DNA of 64,000 nucleotides from Hyphomicrobiales bacterium (GCA_900469445.1 UBXM01000016.1:86466-150465), one strand, 5' to 3'; positions 8,227 to 17,477 are shown, counted from the stretch's first letter. Program-made: numbers and translations. The notes: generated by a model not told the origin, from the sequence alone.

Positions 8227-8361
8227 TCCCCCTCTGGCCTGCCGGCCATCTCCCCCACAAGGGGGAGAAGACACGTGGCACCACCTCGGTTCAATTGAAT
8301 CTCGGCGGCTTGGCTGGGTTAAGCCCTCCCCCTTGTGGGGAGGGTTGGGAGGGGTCTTTCT
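8227..8361. repeat. RIME-like rhizobial intergenic repeat
   Basis: Two GC-rich hairpin units are visible. The first has CTGCCGGCCATCTCCCCCAC followed by AAGGGGGAGA; the second has CCTCCCCCTTGTGGGGAGGG followed by TTGGGAGGGG. The text resembles the Rhizobium-specific intergenic mosaic element (RIME) family, as far as I remember its sequence. It lies between the VOC gene and the TPP riboswitch. Its hairpins may also end transcription from upstream. Confidence 0.72.
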
Positions 8362-8415
8362 TCATATGCCGCAGCCCTCTTGCCAGCATGAAGCGAGACC
8401 GGTAAATCTTTGCAC

Positions 8416-8510
8416 GCTCTAACGGGGTGCCTTGCAGTTGCAGGGCTGAGAGACCTTGATCGGTCAACCCGCGGAACCTGATCCGGCTAACACCGGCGGA
8501 GGGATTAGAC
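8416..8510 (+). promoter_or_regulatory. TPP riboswitch (thi box) before thiBPQ
   Basis: The THI element is clear: ACGGGGTGCC, then GGGCTGAGAGACC, then ACCCGCGGAACCTGATCCGG and TAACACCGGCGGAGGGA. The outer P1 stem pairs TCTAA with TTAGA. It precedes thiB by about 50 bases. High thiamine diphosphate should switch off the importer, probably by hiding the GAGGAGG ribosome binding site at 8549-8555. Confidence 0.95.
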
Positions 8511-8560
8511 GGCTCGCAACCAGCGCCTATTCCCCAATCGATTTTTGTGAGGAGGCGCTG

Positions 8561-9571
8561 ATGCGCGGGATTTCAACTTTTCTTCTGGCGGCCACGGCCA
8601 CAGTTCTTGCTCCCTTTGCCGCACACGCTCAGGACAAGACGCTGACCGTCTATACCTATGAGAGCTTCACCTCGGACTGGGGGCCCGGCCCGAAGATCAA
8701 GGCCGAGTTCGAAAAGACCTGCGCCTGCACCGTCAATTTCATCGGCGTTGCCGATGGCGTGGCGCTTCTCACACGTCTCAAGCTCGAAGGCGCAGGCTCG
8801 GATGCCGATATCGCGCTCGGCCTCGACACCAGCCTGATCTCCGAAGCAAAGGCGACAGGCCTGTTCGAAGCGAACGGCGTCGATAGAAGCGCCGTCAAGG
8901 TTCCCGGCAATTACGCAGACGATACCTTCCTGCCCTATGACTACGGCCATTTCGCCGTCGTCTATGACACACAGACAATCAAGAATCCGCCGAAAAGCCT
9001 GAAGGATCTGATCGAAGGCGACGCTTCGCAGAAGATCGCCATTCAGGATCCACGCACCTCGACACCGGGTCTCGGCCTTCTGCTCTGGGTAAAGGCCGCC
9101 TATGGCGACAAGGCGCCGGAAGCCTGGGCGAAACTCAAGGACCGGGTCCTGACCGTCACCCCCGGCTGGTCGGAAGCCTATGGCCTGTTCACCAAGGGCG
9201 AAGTGCCCATGGTGCTCTCCTATACGACCTCGCCCGCCTATCACATGGTCGAGGAAAACACCGATCGATATCAGGCAGCAAGCTTCTCCGATGGCCATTA
9301 CATCCAGATCGAGGTCGCCGGCATGCTCAAGAACGCCAAGGACAGGGATCTGGCGAAAAGCTTCCTCGCCTTCCTCGTGTCTCCGGCCGCACAGGACATC
9401 ATCCCGACCACCAACTGGATGATGCCGGCCGCAGCCACCTCCACCCCGCTGCCGGAAGCTTTCGACAGGCTGGTAAAGCCGGCAAAGACACTGCTGATCG
9501 GCTCCGACGAGGTGGCGAAGAACCGCCAGGCCTGGATCGACGAATGGCTGACCGCCATGAGCAAGAAGTGA
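8561..9571 (+). CDS. thiB: Thiamine ABC transporter, periplasmic binding protein
   Basis: This 336-aa protein begins with a Sec signal peptide ([20 protein letters not shown], cleavage after AHA near 23) and continues as a type II periplasmic binding protein. [28 protein letters not shown] and the PTTNWMMPA near the C-terminus are typical of ThiB. It binds thiamine and its phosphates in the periplasm. The start at 8561 is set by GAGGAGG. thiP begins 22 bases downstream. The TPP riboswitch and the thiP-thiQ order confirm the assignment. Confidence 0.95.
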   Translation: MRGISTFLLAATATVLAPFAAHAQDKTLTVYTYESFTSDWGPGPKIKAEFEKTCACTVNFIGVADGVALLTRLKLEGAGSDADIALGLDTSLISEAKATGLFEANGVDRSAVKVPGNYADDTFLPYDYGHFAVVYDTQTIKNPPKSLKDLIEGDASQKIAIQDPRTSTPGLGLLLWVKAAYGDKAPEAWAKLKDRVLTVTPGWSEAYGLFTKGEVPMVLSYTTSPAYHMVEENTDRYQAASFSDGHYIQIEVAGMLKNAKDRDLAKSFLAFLVSPAAQDIIPTTNWMMPAAATSTPLPEAFDRLVKPAKTLLIGSDEVAKNRQAWIDEWLTAMSKK

Positions 9572-9593
9572 CGGGACGTTTGGGACATCGCGT

Positions 9594-11213
9594 TTGCTGA
9601 CGATTGCTGAAAGACGCCGCAGCATCGGTGCCGGCCTGACCGTCCTTGCCGCCGTCATTCTGTTTGTCGGCACTGCAGTTCTGACACTGCTGGCCTGGGA
9701 TGGCGAACAATCGGCATCCCGGCTTTTCACCGCCTATACCTGGAGCATTCTTCGCTTCACGCTTTTGCAGGCGGCGCTTTCCACGCTGCTGTCGATCGCC
9801 CTCGCCATTCCGGTCGCGCTGGCACTTGCCCGCCGCCCCCGCTTTGCAGGCCGCGCATGGATTCTGCGCCTCATGGCCCTGCCCATGGGCCTGCCGGCGC
9901 TGGTCGGAGCACTTGGCCTGCTCGGCGTTTGGGGCAGGCAGGGCATCCTGAACGGCTGGCTCACCGCCGCCGGACTGGAACAGCCGGTCAGCGTCTACGG
10001 CCTCTCCGGCATCCTGCTTGCACATACCTTCTTCAATATCCCGCTCGCCGTGCGCCTGCTGCTCGCCGTGCTCGAACGGCTGCCGGCTGAGTACTGGCTG
10101 TTATCGGCCAGCCTCGGCATGAAGCCGGTCTCGATCTTTCGCTTTGTCGAATGGCCGGCGCTGGCGCGTGTCGTGCCCGGCGTCGCAGGTCTTATCTTCA
10201 TGCTCTGCGCCACCAGCTTCACGCTGGTCCTTGTGCTGGGCGGCGGGCCCGCCGCAACGACGCTGGAAGTGGCGATCTATCAGGCCCTGCGCTTCGATTT
10301 CGACCCGCCCCGCGCCATAGCGCTTGCTTTCCTTCAGATTGCCGTGACGGCTGTTGTCATCGGCCTCATCGCGTTTCTGCCGGCAGCAACCGATACGGTC
10401 AGGACCGCAGGCCGCAAGATGCTGCGCCTCGACGGGCGCTCCGCCACATCCCGGATCTGGGATAGCCTCATCATCGCAGCGGCCGTGATCTTCGTCGCCG
10501 CACCGCTCGTCTCTGTACTGGCCGCAGGCCTGCGTGCGGATCTGTGGAAGCTGGTCACCGGTCCGCGCTTCATCCAGGCCGCGACGACGAGCCTCGTGAT
10601 CGCCGTCACGGCTGGGGTGGTTGCCGTTGCCGCTTCGCTTGCCATCATTACAGCGCGTCAGGCGATCCGGGACCGGCGTCAGCCGAACCCGGCTGAAAGG
10701 CTGCTTTCCACATCACTCGCCGGCACATCCTCGCTGGTTCTCGTCATCCCTCCGATCATCCTCGGCACCGGCTGGTTCCTCGTTTTACGCCAGTTCGGCA
10801 ATGTCGCCTCTTTCGCCCCCTATCTCGTCGCCGTCATCAACGCGCTGATGGCGCTGCCCTTTGCCGTCAGGGTGCTGGAACCGGCATTGCAAGACCATCG
10901 GCAACAGACGGCAAGGCTGGCCGCAGCACTCGGCATCCGTGGCGCCGCCAAGTGGCGACTGATCGACCTTCCCGTTCTCACGCGCCCCTTGCTCACCGCG
11001 CTTTCCTTCGCCATGGCGCTCTCGCTGGGGGATCTGGGCGCGGTCGCCCTGTTCGGATCCAGCGATCTCGTCACCCTGCCCTGGCTGGTCTACAGCACGT
11101 TATCGAGTTACAGGACCAATGATGCGGACGGGCTGGCGCTGATCCTCGGTGCCGTTTGCCTCGCCTTGACCATACTCGGCACGGCCGGCGACAAGGAAAA
11201 CAGGAATGCATGA
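9594..11213 (+). CDS. thiP: Thiamine ABC transporter permease (fused, ThiP)
   Basis: This 539-aa membrane protein carries two copies of the binding-protein-dependent permease domain, each with about six hydrophobic segments (roughly residues 15-270 and 290-535), as in ThiP and FbpB. EAA-type loops that contact ThiQ are visible around [19 protein letters not shown] near 165 and in the second half near [20 protein letters not shown]. The start is taken as TTG at 9594, which gives the normal length, but no strong ribosome binding site supports it. The stop overlaps the thiQ start by eight bases, so the two are translationally coupled. Confidence 0.92.
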   Translation: MLTIAERRRSIGAGLTVLAAVILFVGTAVLTLLAWDGEQSASRLFTAYTWSILRFTLLQAALSTLLSIALAIPVALALARRPRFAGRAWILRLMALPMGLPALVGALGLLGVWGRQGILNGWLTAAGLEQPVSVYGLSGILLAHTFFNIPLAVRLLLAVLERLPAEYWLLSASLGMKPVSIFRFVEWPALARVVPGVAGLIFMLCATSFTLVLVLGGGPAATTLEVAIYQALRFDFDPPRAIALAFLQIAVTAVVIGLIAFLPAATDTVRTAGRKMLRLDGRSATSRIWDSLIIAAAVIFVAAPLVSVLAAGLRADLWKLVTGPRFIQAATTSLVIAVTAGVVAVAASLAIITARQAIRDRRQPNPAERLLSTSLAGTSSLVLVIPPIILGTGWFLVLRQFGNVASFAPYLVAVINALMALPFAVRVLEPALQDHRQQTARLAAALGIRGAAKWRLIDLPVLTRPLLTALSFAMALSLGDLGAVALFGSSDLVTLPWLVYSTLSSYRTNDADGLALILGAVCLALTILGTAGDKENRNA

Positions 11214-11844
11214 CGGCATCGTGCTCGATAAGGTCGCCCTGAAGCTCGGCACCGTAGATTTCCATTTCGACTGCCGCATCGAACCCGGCGCGATCACCGC
11301 GGTTGCCGGCCCGTCGGGCGCCGGAAAATCGACACTTCTCAATCTCGTCGCAGGTTTCGAGCGCCCACAATCAGGCCGCATATTCATCGCCGGACACGAA
11401 CAGACAGCGAGCCATCCGTCGGAAAGACCCGTTTCCGTGGTCTTCCAGGATCATAACCTCTTTGCCCATCTCGACATCTTCACCAATGTTGCACTTGGTA
11501 TCAGCCCGTCAATGAAGCTTTCCTCGGCGGATAAGGACCGCATCGAGATTGCTTTGACGCGGGTCGGTCTTGCCGGCTTCGGCAAGCGTATGCCGGGTTC
11601 CCTCTCGGGTGGAGAAAAACAGCGCGCCGCCTTCGCCCGCGCCCTTTTACGCAACAAGCCTGTCCTCCTGCTCGACGAACCCTTCGCCTCGCTTGACGCC
11701 GATCTACGGCTACAGATGTCCGATCTTCTCATCGAACTGCATCGGGAAACGGCAAACACGATCGTCATGGTCAGTCACGACCAGGCCGAAATTCAAAGGC
11801 TTGCCGACCACATTCTGCTCATGGAACGCGGCCGTATTGCCTGA
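11206..11844 (+). CDS. thiQ: Thiamine ABC transporter ATP-binding protein
   Basis: This 212-aa ATPase powers thiamine import with ThiB and ThiP. It shows Walker [10 protein letters not shown] near 38, a Q-loop in [12 protein letters not shown], signature [13 protein letters not shown] near 128, Walker [12 protein letters not shown] and the switch His in VMVSHDQAE. Its length is normal for ThiQ. It overlaps thiP by eight bases. A convergent minus-strand gene ends 58 bases downstream and no terminator is evident between them. Confidence 0.95.
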   Translation: MHDGIVLDKVALKLGTVDFHFDCRIEPGAITAVAGPSGAGKSTLLNLVAGFERPQSGRIFIAGHEQTASHPSERPVSVVFQDHNLFAHLDIFTNVALGISPSMKLSSADKDRIEIALTRVGLAGFGKRMPGSLSGGEKQRAAFARALLRNKPVLLLDEPFASLDADLRLQMSDLLIELHRETANTIVMVSHDQAEIQRLADHILLMERGRIA

Positions 11845-11902
11845 TTCCATCACGTTTCCGAACAGGTAGGTAAATGCCCTGGCCACGGCCTTGCGGGATA
11901 TT

Positions 11903-12565
11903 TCAATTGCCGGGCGCAGATATTCCGCACTCGGAAAGGATCTGTTCGCGGACCTTCAACACCCGACGTTTGTTGATCTCGAAACTCCACGTTTTGAACG
12001 GGATCAGGTTCTTCTCACCGATGCCATCGACGAGCACGAATTGAGGTTCAGCCGATCGAGTAGTGGTAAACAGCAGTCCCGCGCTGTTGACTTCGCCGAA
12101 CACGATGTGGAGATCGATGCAGCGCTGAAAAAACGTCTCCAGTGCTTTTGCGTGGATCGCGGAAAATTGCTTCGCGGCAACGAGCTGTGTCAATGTCGGC
12201 GCAATCGCCCCATCGTCATTTCTGATGAGTTCCGAGATCAGTCCCAAACCGATAGAGGTCTGCACGAATCCTCTGGGTATTGCGATGGGAAACGTTGAGG
12301 TCGGTATGGAATAATGCGCTCGACAGAGCCTCAGATACTGCTCGACCTCTCGCTGAAAATAGCGATAGATGCCGAGCTTTCTTTTCTTTTTCCAGCTTGA
12401 CTGGCGCGCAAACTGGCCGAGCTCATCGACAGCCTTGGGATTGATGACCTTGATGACAGAATCGGGGAAGCGAGGGTGGGCGAAAACGAGTTTGACCGTA
12501 CCGCGGCTCAGATACTGGCAGTCGTCAATGTTAATCACATCCGTCATATAACGGACATATTCCAT
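11903..12565 (-). CDS. YrbL-like (PhoP regulatory network) protein
   Basis: This 220-aa protein resembles enterobacterial YrbL along its length: RGTVKLVFAHP then VIKVI near 20-40, QREVEQYLRL near 75, a central IPRGF block and a C-terminal LVDGIGEKNLIPFKTWS near 180. The layout recalls a small protein-kinase-like fold, with a Lys in VIKV and an Asp in VDGIGE, but a full kinase catalytic loop is not evident. In enterobacteria yrbL is a PhoP-PhoQ target of unknown biochemical role. Two sampled lines are 50-52% G+C, lower than the neighbours. Starts at 12565 or 12547 are both possible; neither has a good ribosome binding site. Confidence 0.75.
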   Translation of the reverse strand: MEYVRYMTDVINIDDCQYLSRGTVKLVFAHPRFPDSVIKVINPKAVDELGQFARQSSWKKKRKLGIYRYFQREVEQYLRLCRAHYSIPTSTFPIAIPRGFVQTSIGLGLISELIRNDDGAIAPTLTQLVAAKQFSAIHAKALETFFQRCIDLHIVFGEVNSAGLLFTTTRSAEPQFVLVDGIGEKNLIPFKTWSFEINKRRVLKVREQILSECGISAPGN

Positions 12566-12826
12566 CTATCGGCAAAGCGTCAATCTAAGGCTGCGTAGCT
12601 TCTCCACACTTCACCCAGGATGGCCGCCATCAGGGCTTGTGAAGCTCTCGCCACAATTTGGACTTGGCCGAATGCCATCGGCGTTTTGAGGTATTTTCTT
12701 TTCAAACACAGCGGACTGTACATATTGGTTTAGGAATATCTGTGCAGCAGCCGCGAAAGAAGGTAAGCGACTGCGGGGCAAGTTATGGCTCATGCGTGGA
12801 ACTAAGCCGACCGCGGAAATCCGGAG
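12566..12826. other. Divergent intergenic region, yrbL-like / M48 peptidase
   Basis: The 261 bases contain promoters for both flanking genes. I see no RNA gene, no convincing coding frame and no EcfG-type site. A GGAG lies at 12823-12826, immediately before the M48 start. Confidence 0.4.
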
Positions 12827-14353
12827 ATGATGGTGCAGGCAGAAAGTGCAAAGACGGAACATGCAAGTCGGCCAGGCTTCTGGCAGCGCTCCCGCATATT
12901 CCGCCATACGGCCGTTCTGTGCCTCGCGACATCCATGCTTTACGGCTGCCAGTCGATCTTCGAACAGGCCTATACACCGAACGTTTCGCCTTCGGATAAT
13001 CCACAAACGGTTGATCAGGTTCAGAAAAACGATCCGCGCGCGCAAATGGGCGCTCGCGAGCACCCCCGTATCGTTGCAAGTTATGGCGGTGAATACCGTG
13101 ATGCCAAGACCGAGCGCCTTGTTGCGCGCATTACAGGCGCGCTGACTTCGGTTTCGGAAAACCCCACCCAGTCCTTCCGCATCACCATCCTGAATTCTCC
13201 GGCCATCAATGCCTTCGCACTGCCCGGCGGTTATCTCTACGTCACCCGCGGCCTTCTCGCACTCGCCAATGATGCATCGGAAGTGGCAGCCGTGCTGTCG
13301 CACGAAATGGGCCACGTGACCGCAAATCACGGCATCGAGCGCCAGAAGCGGGAAGAGGCGGAAGTCATCGCCAGCCGCGTCGTCGCCGAGGTGCTTTCAA
13401 GCGATCTTGCCGGCAAGCAGGCACTCGCCCGCGGCAAGCTGCGCCTGGCGGCATTCTCCCGCCAGCAGGAACTGCAGGCGGATGTCATCGGCGTGCGCAT
13501 GCTGGGAGAGGCAGGTTACGATCCCTACGCGGCCGCCCGTTTCCTTGATTCCATGGCAGCCTATGCGCGTTATTCGGCTGTGGACCCCGACAACGACCAG
13601 AGCCTGGACTTCCTGTCGAGCCACCCGAATTCCTCACAACGCGTCGATCTTGCGCGCCGCCATGCGCGCGCCTTCGGCCAGGAAGGCGTCGGCGACCGTG
13701 GACGCGATTATTATCTCGCAGGCATCGACGGGCTTCTATACGGCGACAGCCCGCAGGAAGGATATGTCCGCGGCCAGACATTCCTGCATGGCAGCCTTGG
13801 CATCCGCTTTGACGTTCCGCCGGATTTCAGGATCGACAACAAGGTCGAAGCCGTGCTGGCAACCGGCCCCGGTGAAAGCGCCATCCGCTTCGATGGCGTC
13901 GCCGCCGGAGATAACAACAATCTGACGAACTACCTGACAAGCGGCTGGGTCGCCGGATTGCAGCCGGAGACCGTGCGCGAGACGACCGTCAACGGCCTAC
14001 CCGCTGCAACCGCCCGTGCCTCCGCGGAGCGCTGGGATTTCGACGTGACGGTCGTTCGGCTGAACAACCAGATTTTCCGTTTTCTAACGGCAGTCCCCAA
14101 GGGCAACACGACACTGCAATCGACAGCCGATACGCTGCGTAACAGTTTCCGTCGCATGACGCCGGCAGAGATTGCCTCCCTGAAGCCGCTACGCGTGCGC
14201 ATCGTAACCGTTGGCCCGAGTGACACTCTGGCATCGCTCTCGGGTCGCATGATGGGCACGGACCGCAAGCTTGACCTGTTCAAGCTCATCAACGCGCTGC
14301 CGGCCGGTGCGACGGTGTCGCCCGGCCAGAAGATGAAGATTATTTCCGAATAA
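12827..14353 (+). CDS. M48 family metalloprotease, probable lipoprotein, with LysM-like C-terminus
   Basis: This 508-aa protein has a hydrophobic N-terminal segment ending in LYGC (Cys41), a plausible lipobox although Tyr at -2 is unusual. The zinc site HEMGH lies near 159-163, with the third ligand Glu in ELQADVIGVRML near 213. The last 45 residues (TVGPSDTLASLSGRM to PGQKMKI) look like a degenerate LysM cell-wall-binding motif. M48 proteases of this layout (BepA/LoiP-like) process or quality-control outer-membrane proteins. ATGs at 12827 and 12830 are both possible, just after GGAG. It converges with rpoH2 24 bases downstream. Confidence 0.88.
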   Translation: MMVQAESAKTEHASRPGFWQRSRIFRHTAVLCLATSMLYGCQSIFEQAYTPNVSPSDNPQTVDQVQKNDPRAQMGAREHPRIVASYGGEYRDAKTERLVARITGALTSVSENPTQSFRITILNSPAINAFALPGGYLYVTRGLLALANDASEVAAVLSHEMGHVTANHGIERQKREEAEVIASRVVAEVLSSDLAGKQALARGKLRLAAFSRQQELQADVIGVRMLGEAGYDPYAAARFLDSMAAYARYSAVDPDNDQSLDFLSSHPNSSQRVDLARRHARAFGQEGVGDRGRDYYLAGIDGLLYGDSPQEGYVRGQTFLHGSLGIRFDVPPDFRIDNKVEAVLATGPGESAIRFDGVAAGDNNNLTNYLTSGWVAGLQPETVRETTVNGLPAATARASAERWDFDVTVVRLNNQIFRFLTAVPKGNTTLQSTADTLRNSFRRMTPAEIASLKPLRVRIVTVGPSDTLASLSGRMMGTDRKLDLFKLINALPAGATVSPGQKMKIISE

Positions 14354-14375
14354 CGAGGCGAACCCGCCTCGCGAA
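14353..14375. terminator. Short convergent hairpin between the M48 gene and rpoH2
   Basis: CGAGGCG and CGCCTCG pair around AACC between the two convergent stop codons. On the minus strand the hairpin is followed by TTATT, so it may serve rpoH2; support on the plus strand is weaker. Confidence 0.45.
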
Positions 14376-14377
14376 AA

Positions 14378-15244
14378 TCAGCAGGCGGCGGCAGCCATCT
14401 GCGGATTGGCGGAGACGAGCGCCGACTTCAGCTTTTCGATGGCCCGGCTTTCGATCTGGCGCACGCGTTCCTTGGAAATGCCCAGTTCTGTTCCGAGCGC
14501 TTCGAGTGTCGCTCCGTCATCGGTCAGACGGCGGGCCCGGATGATCTTCTTTTCCCGGTCGTTGAGCTTGGTCAGCGCACCCTGAAGCCATTTCAACCGA
14601 CGTTCACCATCGATCATTCCGGAAACCTGCTCATCCGGAAGCGGTTCGTTGCTTTCCAGCATGTCCAGACGTTCGCCGCTATCTGCATCGCCGGCAATCG
14701 TCGGCGCCTGAAGCGAGGCATCATTGGCGGAAAGGCGCGCATCCATCGTCTGCACGTCGCTGACGCTTACGCCGAGCGCGACAGCGATTTCCTCATGGAT
14801 GGCGCGGGCGGTCAGATTGCTGTCACCGCGAGCGAGCTTCGCCCTGAGACGGCGAAGATTGAAGAAAAGGGCTTTCTGCGCCGAACTCGTTCCACCGCGA
14901 ACGATCGACCAGTTGCGCAAGATGTAATCCTGCATGGAAGCGCGGATCCACCAGCTTGCATAGGTTGAAAAACGAACGTCACGGGCAGGCTCGAACCTTG
15001 CCGCCGCTTCGAGCAGCCCTACATAACCTTCCTGTACAAGGTCGCTCATCGGCAAACCGAAGCCGCGAAACTTCGATGCCATGGCGATGACGAGACGCAT
15101 ATGCGCAAGTGCGATCTGGTTACGTGCGTTCTGATCCTGGCCGTCTTTCCATCGGACGGCGAGATCACGCTCCTCTTCCCGGGCGAGATAGGGAGCCGAC
15201 ATCGCTATCTTGATCATTGTGCGGTCTGCGGACATGGCTGTCAT
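14378..15244 (-). CDS. rpoH2: RNA polymerase sigma-32 factor, RpoH2 type
   Basis: This 288-aa sigma factor has the RpoH-box QKALFFNLR near residue 130, region 2 with VQEGYVGLLEAAARFEP and FSTYASWWIRA, and a region 4 helix-turn-helix LGTELGISKERVRQIE near 255-270. The start at 15244 (MTAMSADRT) follows GGAGAAG and gives the normal RpoH2 length; an in-frame ATG 28 codons upstream would add an unrelated leader. In Sinorhizobium, rpoH2 is a second heat-shock-type sigma gene controlled by the general stress factor RpoE2. The matching promoter is present here, so a two-step sigma cascade is likely. Confidence 0.94.
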   Translation of the reverse strand: MTAMSADRTMIKIAMSAPYLAREEERDLAVRWKDGQDQNARNQIALAHMRLVIAMASKFRGFGLPMSDLVQEGYVGLLEAAARFEPARDVRFSTYASWWIRASMQDYILRNWSIVRGGTSSAQKALFFNLRRLRAKLARGDSNLTARAIHEEIAVALGVSVSDVQTMDARLSANDASLQAPTIAGDADSGERLDMLESNEPLPDEQVSGMIDGERRLKWLQGALTKLNDREKKIIRARRLTDDGATLEALGTELGISKERVRQIESRAIEKLKSALVSANPQMAAAAC

Positions 15245-15448
15245 CGTCTTCTCCGTCAACGGTTCTGATATGACGATAAACAGCGGGGAGACCGGCACAT
15301 GGGCAGCCTTAGACGGATGCCGATGCAAGTACTGACTGCTGCTTTCGCCCCCTCTTCTGAAGCGACCCGGAACATCCAGGCCACAATCGGTTCAGACGGG
15401 AACCGAGGGCAGCGTTACGCAGCATTCAGTTCGCCGTTCCGGCGGGTT

Positions 15449-15473
15449 AACGCGGCAACGGCACAAAAGTTCC
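15449..15473 (-). promoter_or_regulatory. EcfG/RpoE2-type promoter of rpoH2
   Basis: On the minus strand GGAAC (15473-15469) and CGTT (15452-15449) are separated by 16 bases, a full match to the general-stress consensus. A second, weaker copy follows: GGAAC at 15440-15436, 16 bases, then CGTA at 15419-15416. The rpoH2 leader would be about 200 bases from the first site. Confidence 0.85.
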
Positions 15474-15477
15474 AATA

Positions 15478-15508
15478 AAAAACCCGGCTCGAGGCCGGGC
15501 TTTTTATT
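15478..15508 (-). terminator. Rho-independent terminator of carD
   Basis: On the minus strand AGCCCGGC and GCCGGGTT form a stem around CTCGA, followed by TTTTTATT. It lies 18 bases after the carD stop. The upstream side is also AT-rich, so it may work in both directions. It abuts the rpoH2 promoter. Confidence 0.88.
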
Positions 15509-15525
15509 CATGCATTTTCAGAAAA

Positions 15526-16098
15526 TCAGGCAGCTTCTTCCTGAGCTTCATCTTCATCGAGGCTCTTGCCGCGCTTGGGGCCCTTGGCGAGATTGACCTC
15601 GACAAGGCGAACCGCTTCGGTATCCGACATCTTGTTGACGGCGGCGATTTCACGAGCCATCCGGTCGAGAGCAGCTTCATAAAGCTGACGCTCGGAATAG
15701 GACTGCTCCGGCTGGTTTTCGGCGCGATAGAGATCGCGGACCACTTCAGCGATGGAAATCAGGTCACCGGAATTGATTTTCGCATCATATTCCTGGGCGC
15801 GGCGCGACCACATGGTGCGCTTCACGCGGGCCTTGCCCTGAACAACCTTGAGCGCGCGCTCGACGAAATCGGTTTCCGAAAGCTTGCGCATGCCGATAGC
15901 TACGGCCTTGGCAACCGGAACCTTCAGACGCATCTTGTCCTTTTCGAAGTCGATTACAAAAAGCTCGAGCTTCATGCCGGCAACTTCTTGCTCTTCAATC
16001 GCGGTAATCGTACCAACTCCGTGAGCAGGATACACGATTGATTCGCCGGTCTTGAAGCCCTGGCGAGCCGGGGAATTCTTTTTCTGCTGAGTCGTCAT
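15526..16098 (-). CDS. carD: CarD family transcriptional regulator
   Basis: This 190-aa protein has the CarD/TRCF RNA-polymerase-interacting domain at the N-terminus (GESIVYPAHGVGTITAIEE near 20-38, with LFVIDFEKDKMRLKVP) and the helical DNA-binding CarD C-terminal domain (VERALKVVQGK through YRAENQPEQSYSERQLYE). A charged Asp/Glu-rich tail ends the protein. CarD proteins bind the RNA polymerase beta subunit and stabilise open complexes. I chose the ATG at 16098, with GGGAG upstream, over an in-frame GTG nine codons earlier. A probable sigma-70 promoter at 16415-16444 implies a leader of about 300 bases. Confidence 0.92.
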   Translation of the reverse strand: MTTQQKKNSPARQGFKTGESIVYPAHGVGTITAIEEQEVAGMKLELFVIDFEKDKMRLKVPVAKAVAIGMRKLSETDFVERALKVVQGKARVKRTMWSRRAQEYDAKINSGDLISIAEVVRDLYRAENQPEQSYSERQLYEAALDRMAREIAAVNKMSDTEAVRLVEVNLAKGPKRGKSLDEDEAQEEAA

Positions 16099-16125
16099 TC
16101 GTTTCAAAAACTCCCTTCTACTCAC

Positions 16126-16501
16126 CCATACCGGGTCAGGGGAAAGCCGGGTCTGTCAGGCCCGGATGAGACGGGGGAAACCGTCGGGTCACTCCATACT
16201 GGTCCGACAAAACGCGCGCGAAAAAACAAATCCCATCGCTGAGCTGCGACCGACAACATGAAACGACGTTATGTCTCGGAGAGCGCGTGTGATTGATCTG
16301 TACTTTCGTGATGTTTTTTGGGCACGCGGGTGCCGCCTTGTGGAACAGTGTCTCTTGTCTACCACAAAAAAGTGCGGAAATCAATAATTTGCTTCACAGA
16401 GTCCGCAAAGCAACATTATAGCGTCCTGCCTGTGAGAACAGCAACGCTTCAATGGCGCCTGCGACAGAAAGGCAGGCGCGTTCCGACTTGGCGGCAAAGG
16501 C
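16126..16501. other. Intergenic region and probable long carD leader
   Basis: These 376 bases lie between fdxA and carD. No coding frame is convincing. They contain the probable carD promoter and a long untranslated leader; a separate small RNA cannot be excluded. Confidence 0.4.
16415..16444 (-). promoter_or_regulatory. Probable sigma-70 promoter of carD
   Basis: On the minus strand TTGCTG (16444-16439) and a perfect TATAAT (16420-16415) are separated by 18 bases. TATAAT is rare in this G+C-rich sequence. Transcription would start near 16408. Confidence 0.55.
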
Positions 16502-16840
16502 TCAATCACCTTTTCCGGGTTCCGGCGAGAAATACTTCTCGTACTTGCCTGCTTCGCCGTCAAGCTCCTTGGCACCGTCCATCGGATCTTTCTTGATCGT
16601 GATGTTTGGCCAGATCTGGGCGAACTCGGCATTGATCTTCAGCCACTTGTCCAGCCCCGGCTCGGTATCGGGCTTGATCGCCTCGGCGGGACATTCCGGC
16701 TCGCATACGCCGCAATCGATGCATTCGTCGGGATGGATGACGAGAAAATTCTCGCCTTCATAGAAGCAATCCACCGGGCAGACTTCGACGCAGTCGGTAT
16801 ATTTGCAGCGGACACAGTTATCGGTCACGACGTAAGTCAT
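16502..16840 (-). CDS. fdxA: Seven-iron ferredoxin FdxA
   Basis: This 112-aa ferredoxin carries one 3Fe-4S and one 4Fe-4S cluster. The Cys ligands are in [19 protein letters not shown] near 7-24 and [12 protein letters not shown] near 39-50. The C-terminal extension with [15 protein letters not shown] is typical of the FdxA (FdII-like) subgroup in alphaproteobacteria. It is a cytoplasmic one-electron carrier. The ATG at 16840 (MTYVV) follows GGAG; an in-frame ATG four codons upstream is less likely. It follows the S4-domain gene by 193 bases on the same strand. Confidence 0.95.
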   Translation of the reverse strand: MTYVVTDNCVRCKYTDCVEVCPVDCFYEGENFLVIHPDECIDCGVCEPECPAEAIKPDTEPGLDKWLKINAEFAQIWPNITIKKDPMDGAKELDGEAGKYEKYFSPEPGKGD

Positions 16841-17033
16841 GAAGCACTCCACATCAACGCGTTGGTCAGGACACGATTGGGAACGGTCGGGCCCCGAGGG
16901 CCGGACGGGGGCAACGCAACCGCTGGAACGACAGAGGCGGGCTATCCGGCATTTTCGAACGTGACGTAAAGCCTTTAGCCAAGCTTAGCAAGGATAAAGC
17001 ATTTCGAAAAAACGCGGAAACAGGGTGCATTTT

Positions 17034-17471
17034 CTAATCGTCGCGCCAATCGATACCGGAATCGATGTCAGGGTCTCCTGCGCTCGGAAAAAGACGGTCC
17101 GTTTCGCGGCGTTCCTTCTTGGTCGGGCGACCCGAACCCTTGACGCGCTGCGCCTGTTCCAGTGCGGTCAGACGGTCGGTCTTTTCGCGTGGCGGCGTCA
17201 GATCTTCATAAAGCTCTTTGGCTTCCTCGAAGGGCCCGCGCCGCTCACCGCCGGATTTGACGACAAGGATGAGATCGCGGCGTTCGAGCGCAAGCTCGAC
17301 CCGGTCTCCGGCTTTCACCTGAAAGCTCGGCTGGCGGATCGAAGTCCCGTTCACCTTCACATGGCCTGAATTGAGCAGGCCCTGCGCCAGTGATCGGGAC
17401 TTCACCATGCGGGTGAAGAAAAGCCATTTGTCGATGCGTTGCCGCAAATCCGCTGATGGCTTTTCGCTCAT
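17034..17471 (-). CDS. S4-domain RNA-binding protein (Hsp15/HslR-like)
   Basis: This 145-aa protein has an N-terminal S4 domain (about 10-75: RIDKWLFFTRMVKSR, SGHVKVNGTSIRQPS, VKAGDRVEL) followed by a basic tail rich in Arg and Lys with GSGRPTKKERRETDR. Hsp15 binds stalled 50S subunits carrying nascent chains. It starts 6 bases after the helicase stop, so the two RNA-binding genes are almost certainly co-transcribed. Confidence 0.9.
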   Translation of the reverse strand: MSEKPSADLRQRIDKWLFFTRMVKSRSLAQGLLNSGHVKVNGTSIRQPSFQVKAGDRVELALERRDLILVVKSGGERRGPFEEAKELYEDLTPPREKTDRLTALEQAQRVKGSGRPTKKERRETDRLFPSAGDPDIDSGIDWRDD

Positions 17472-17477
17472 GACCCT

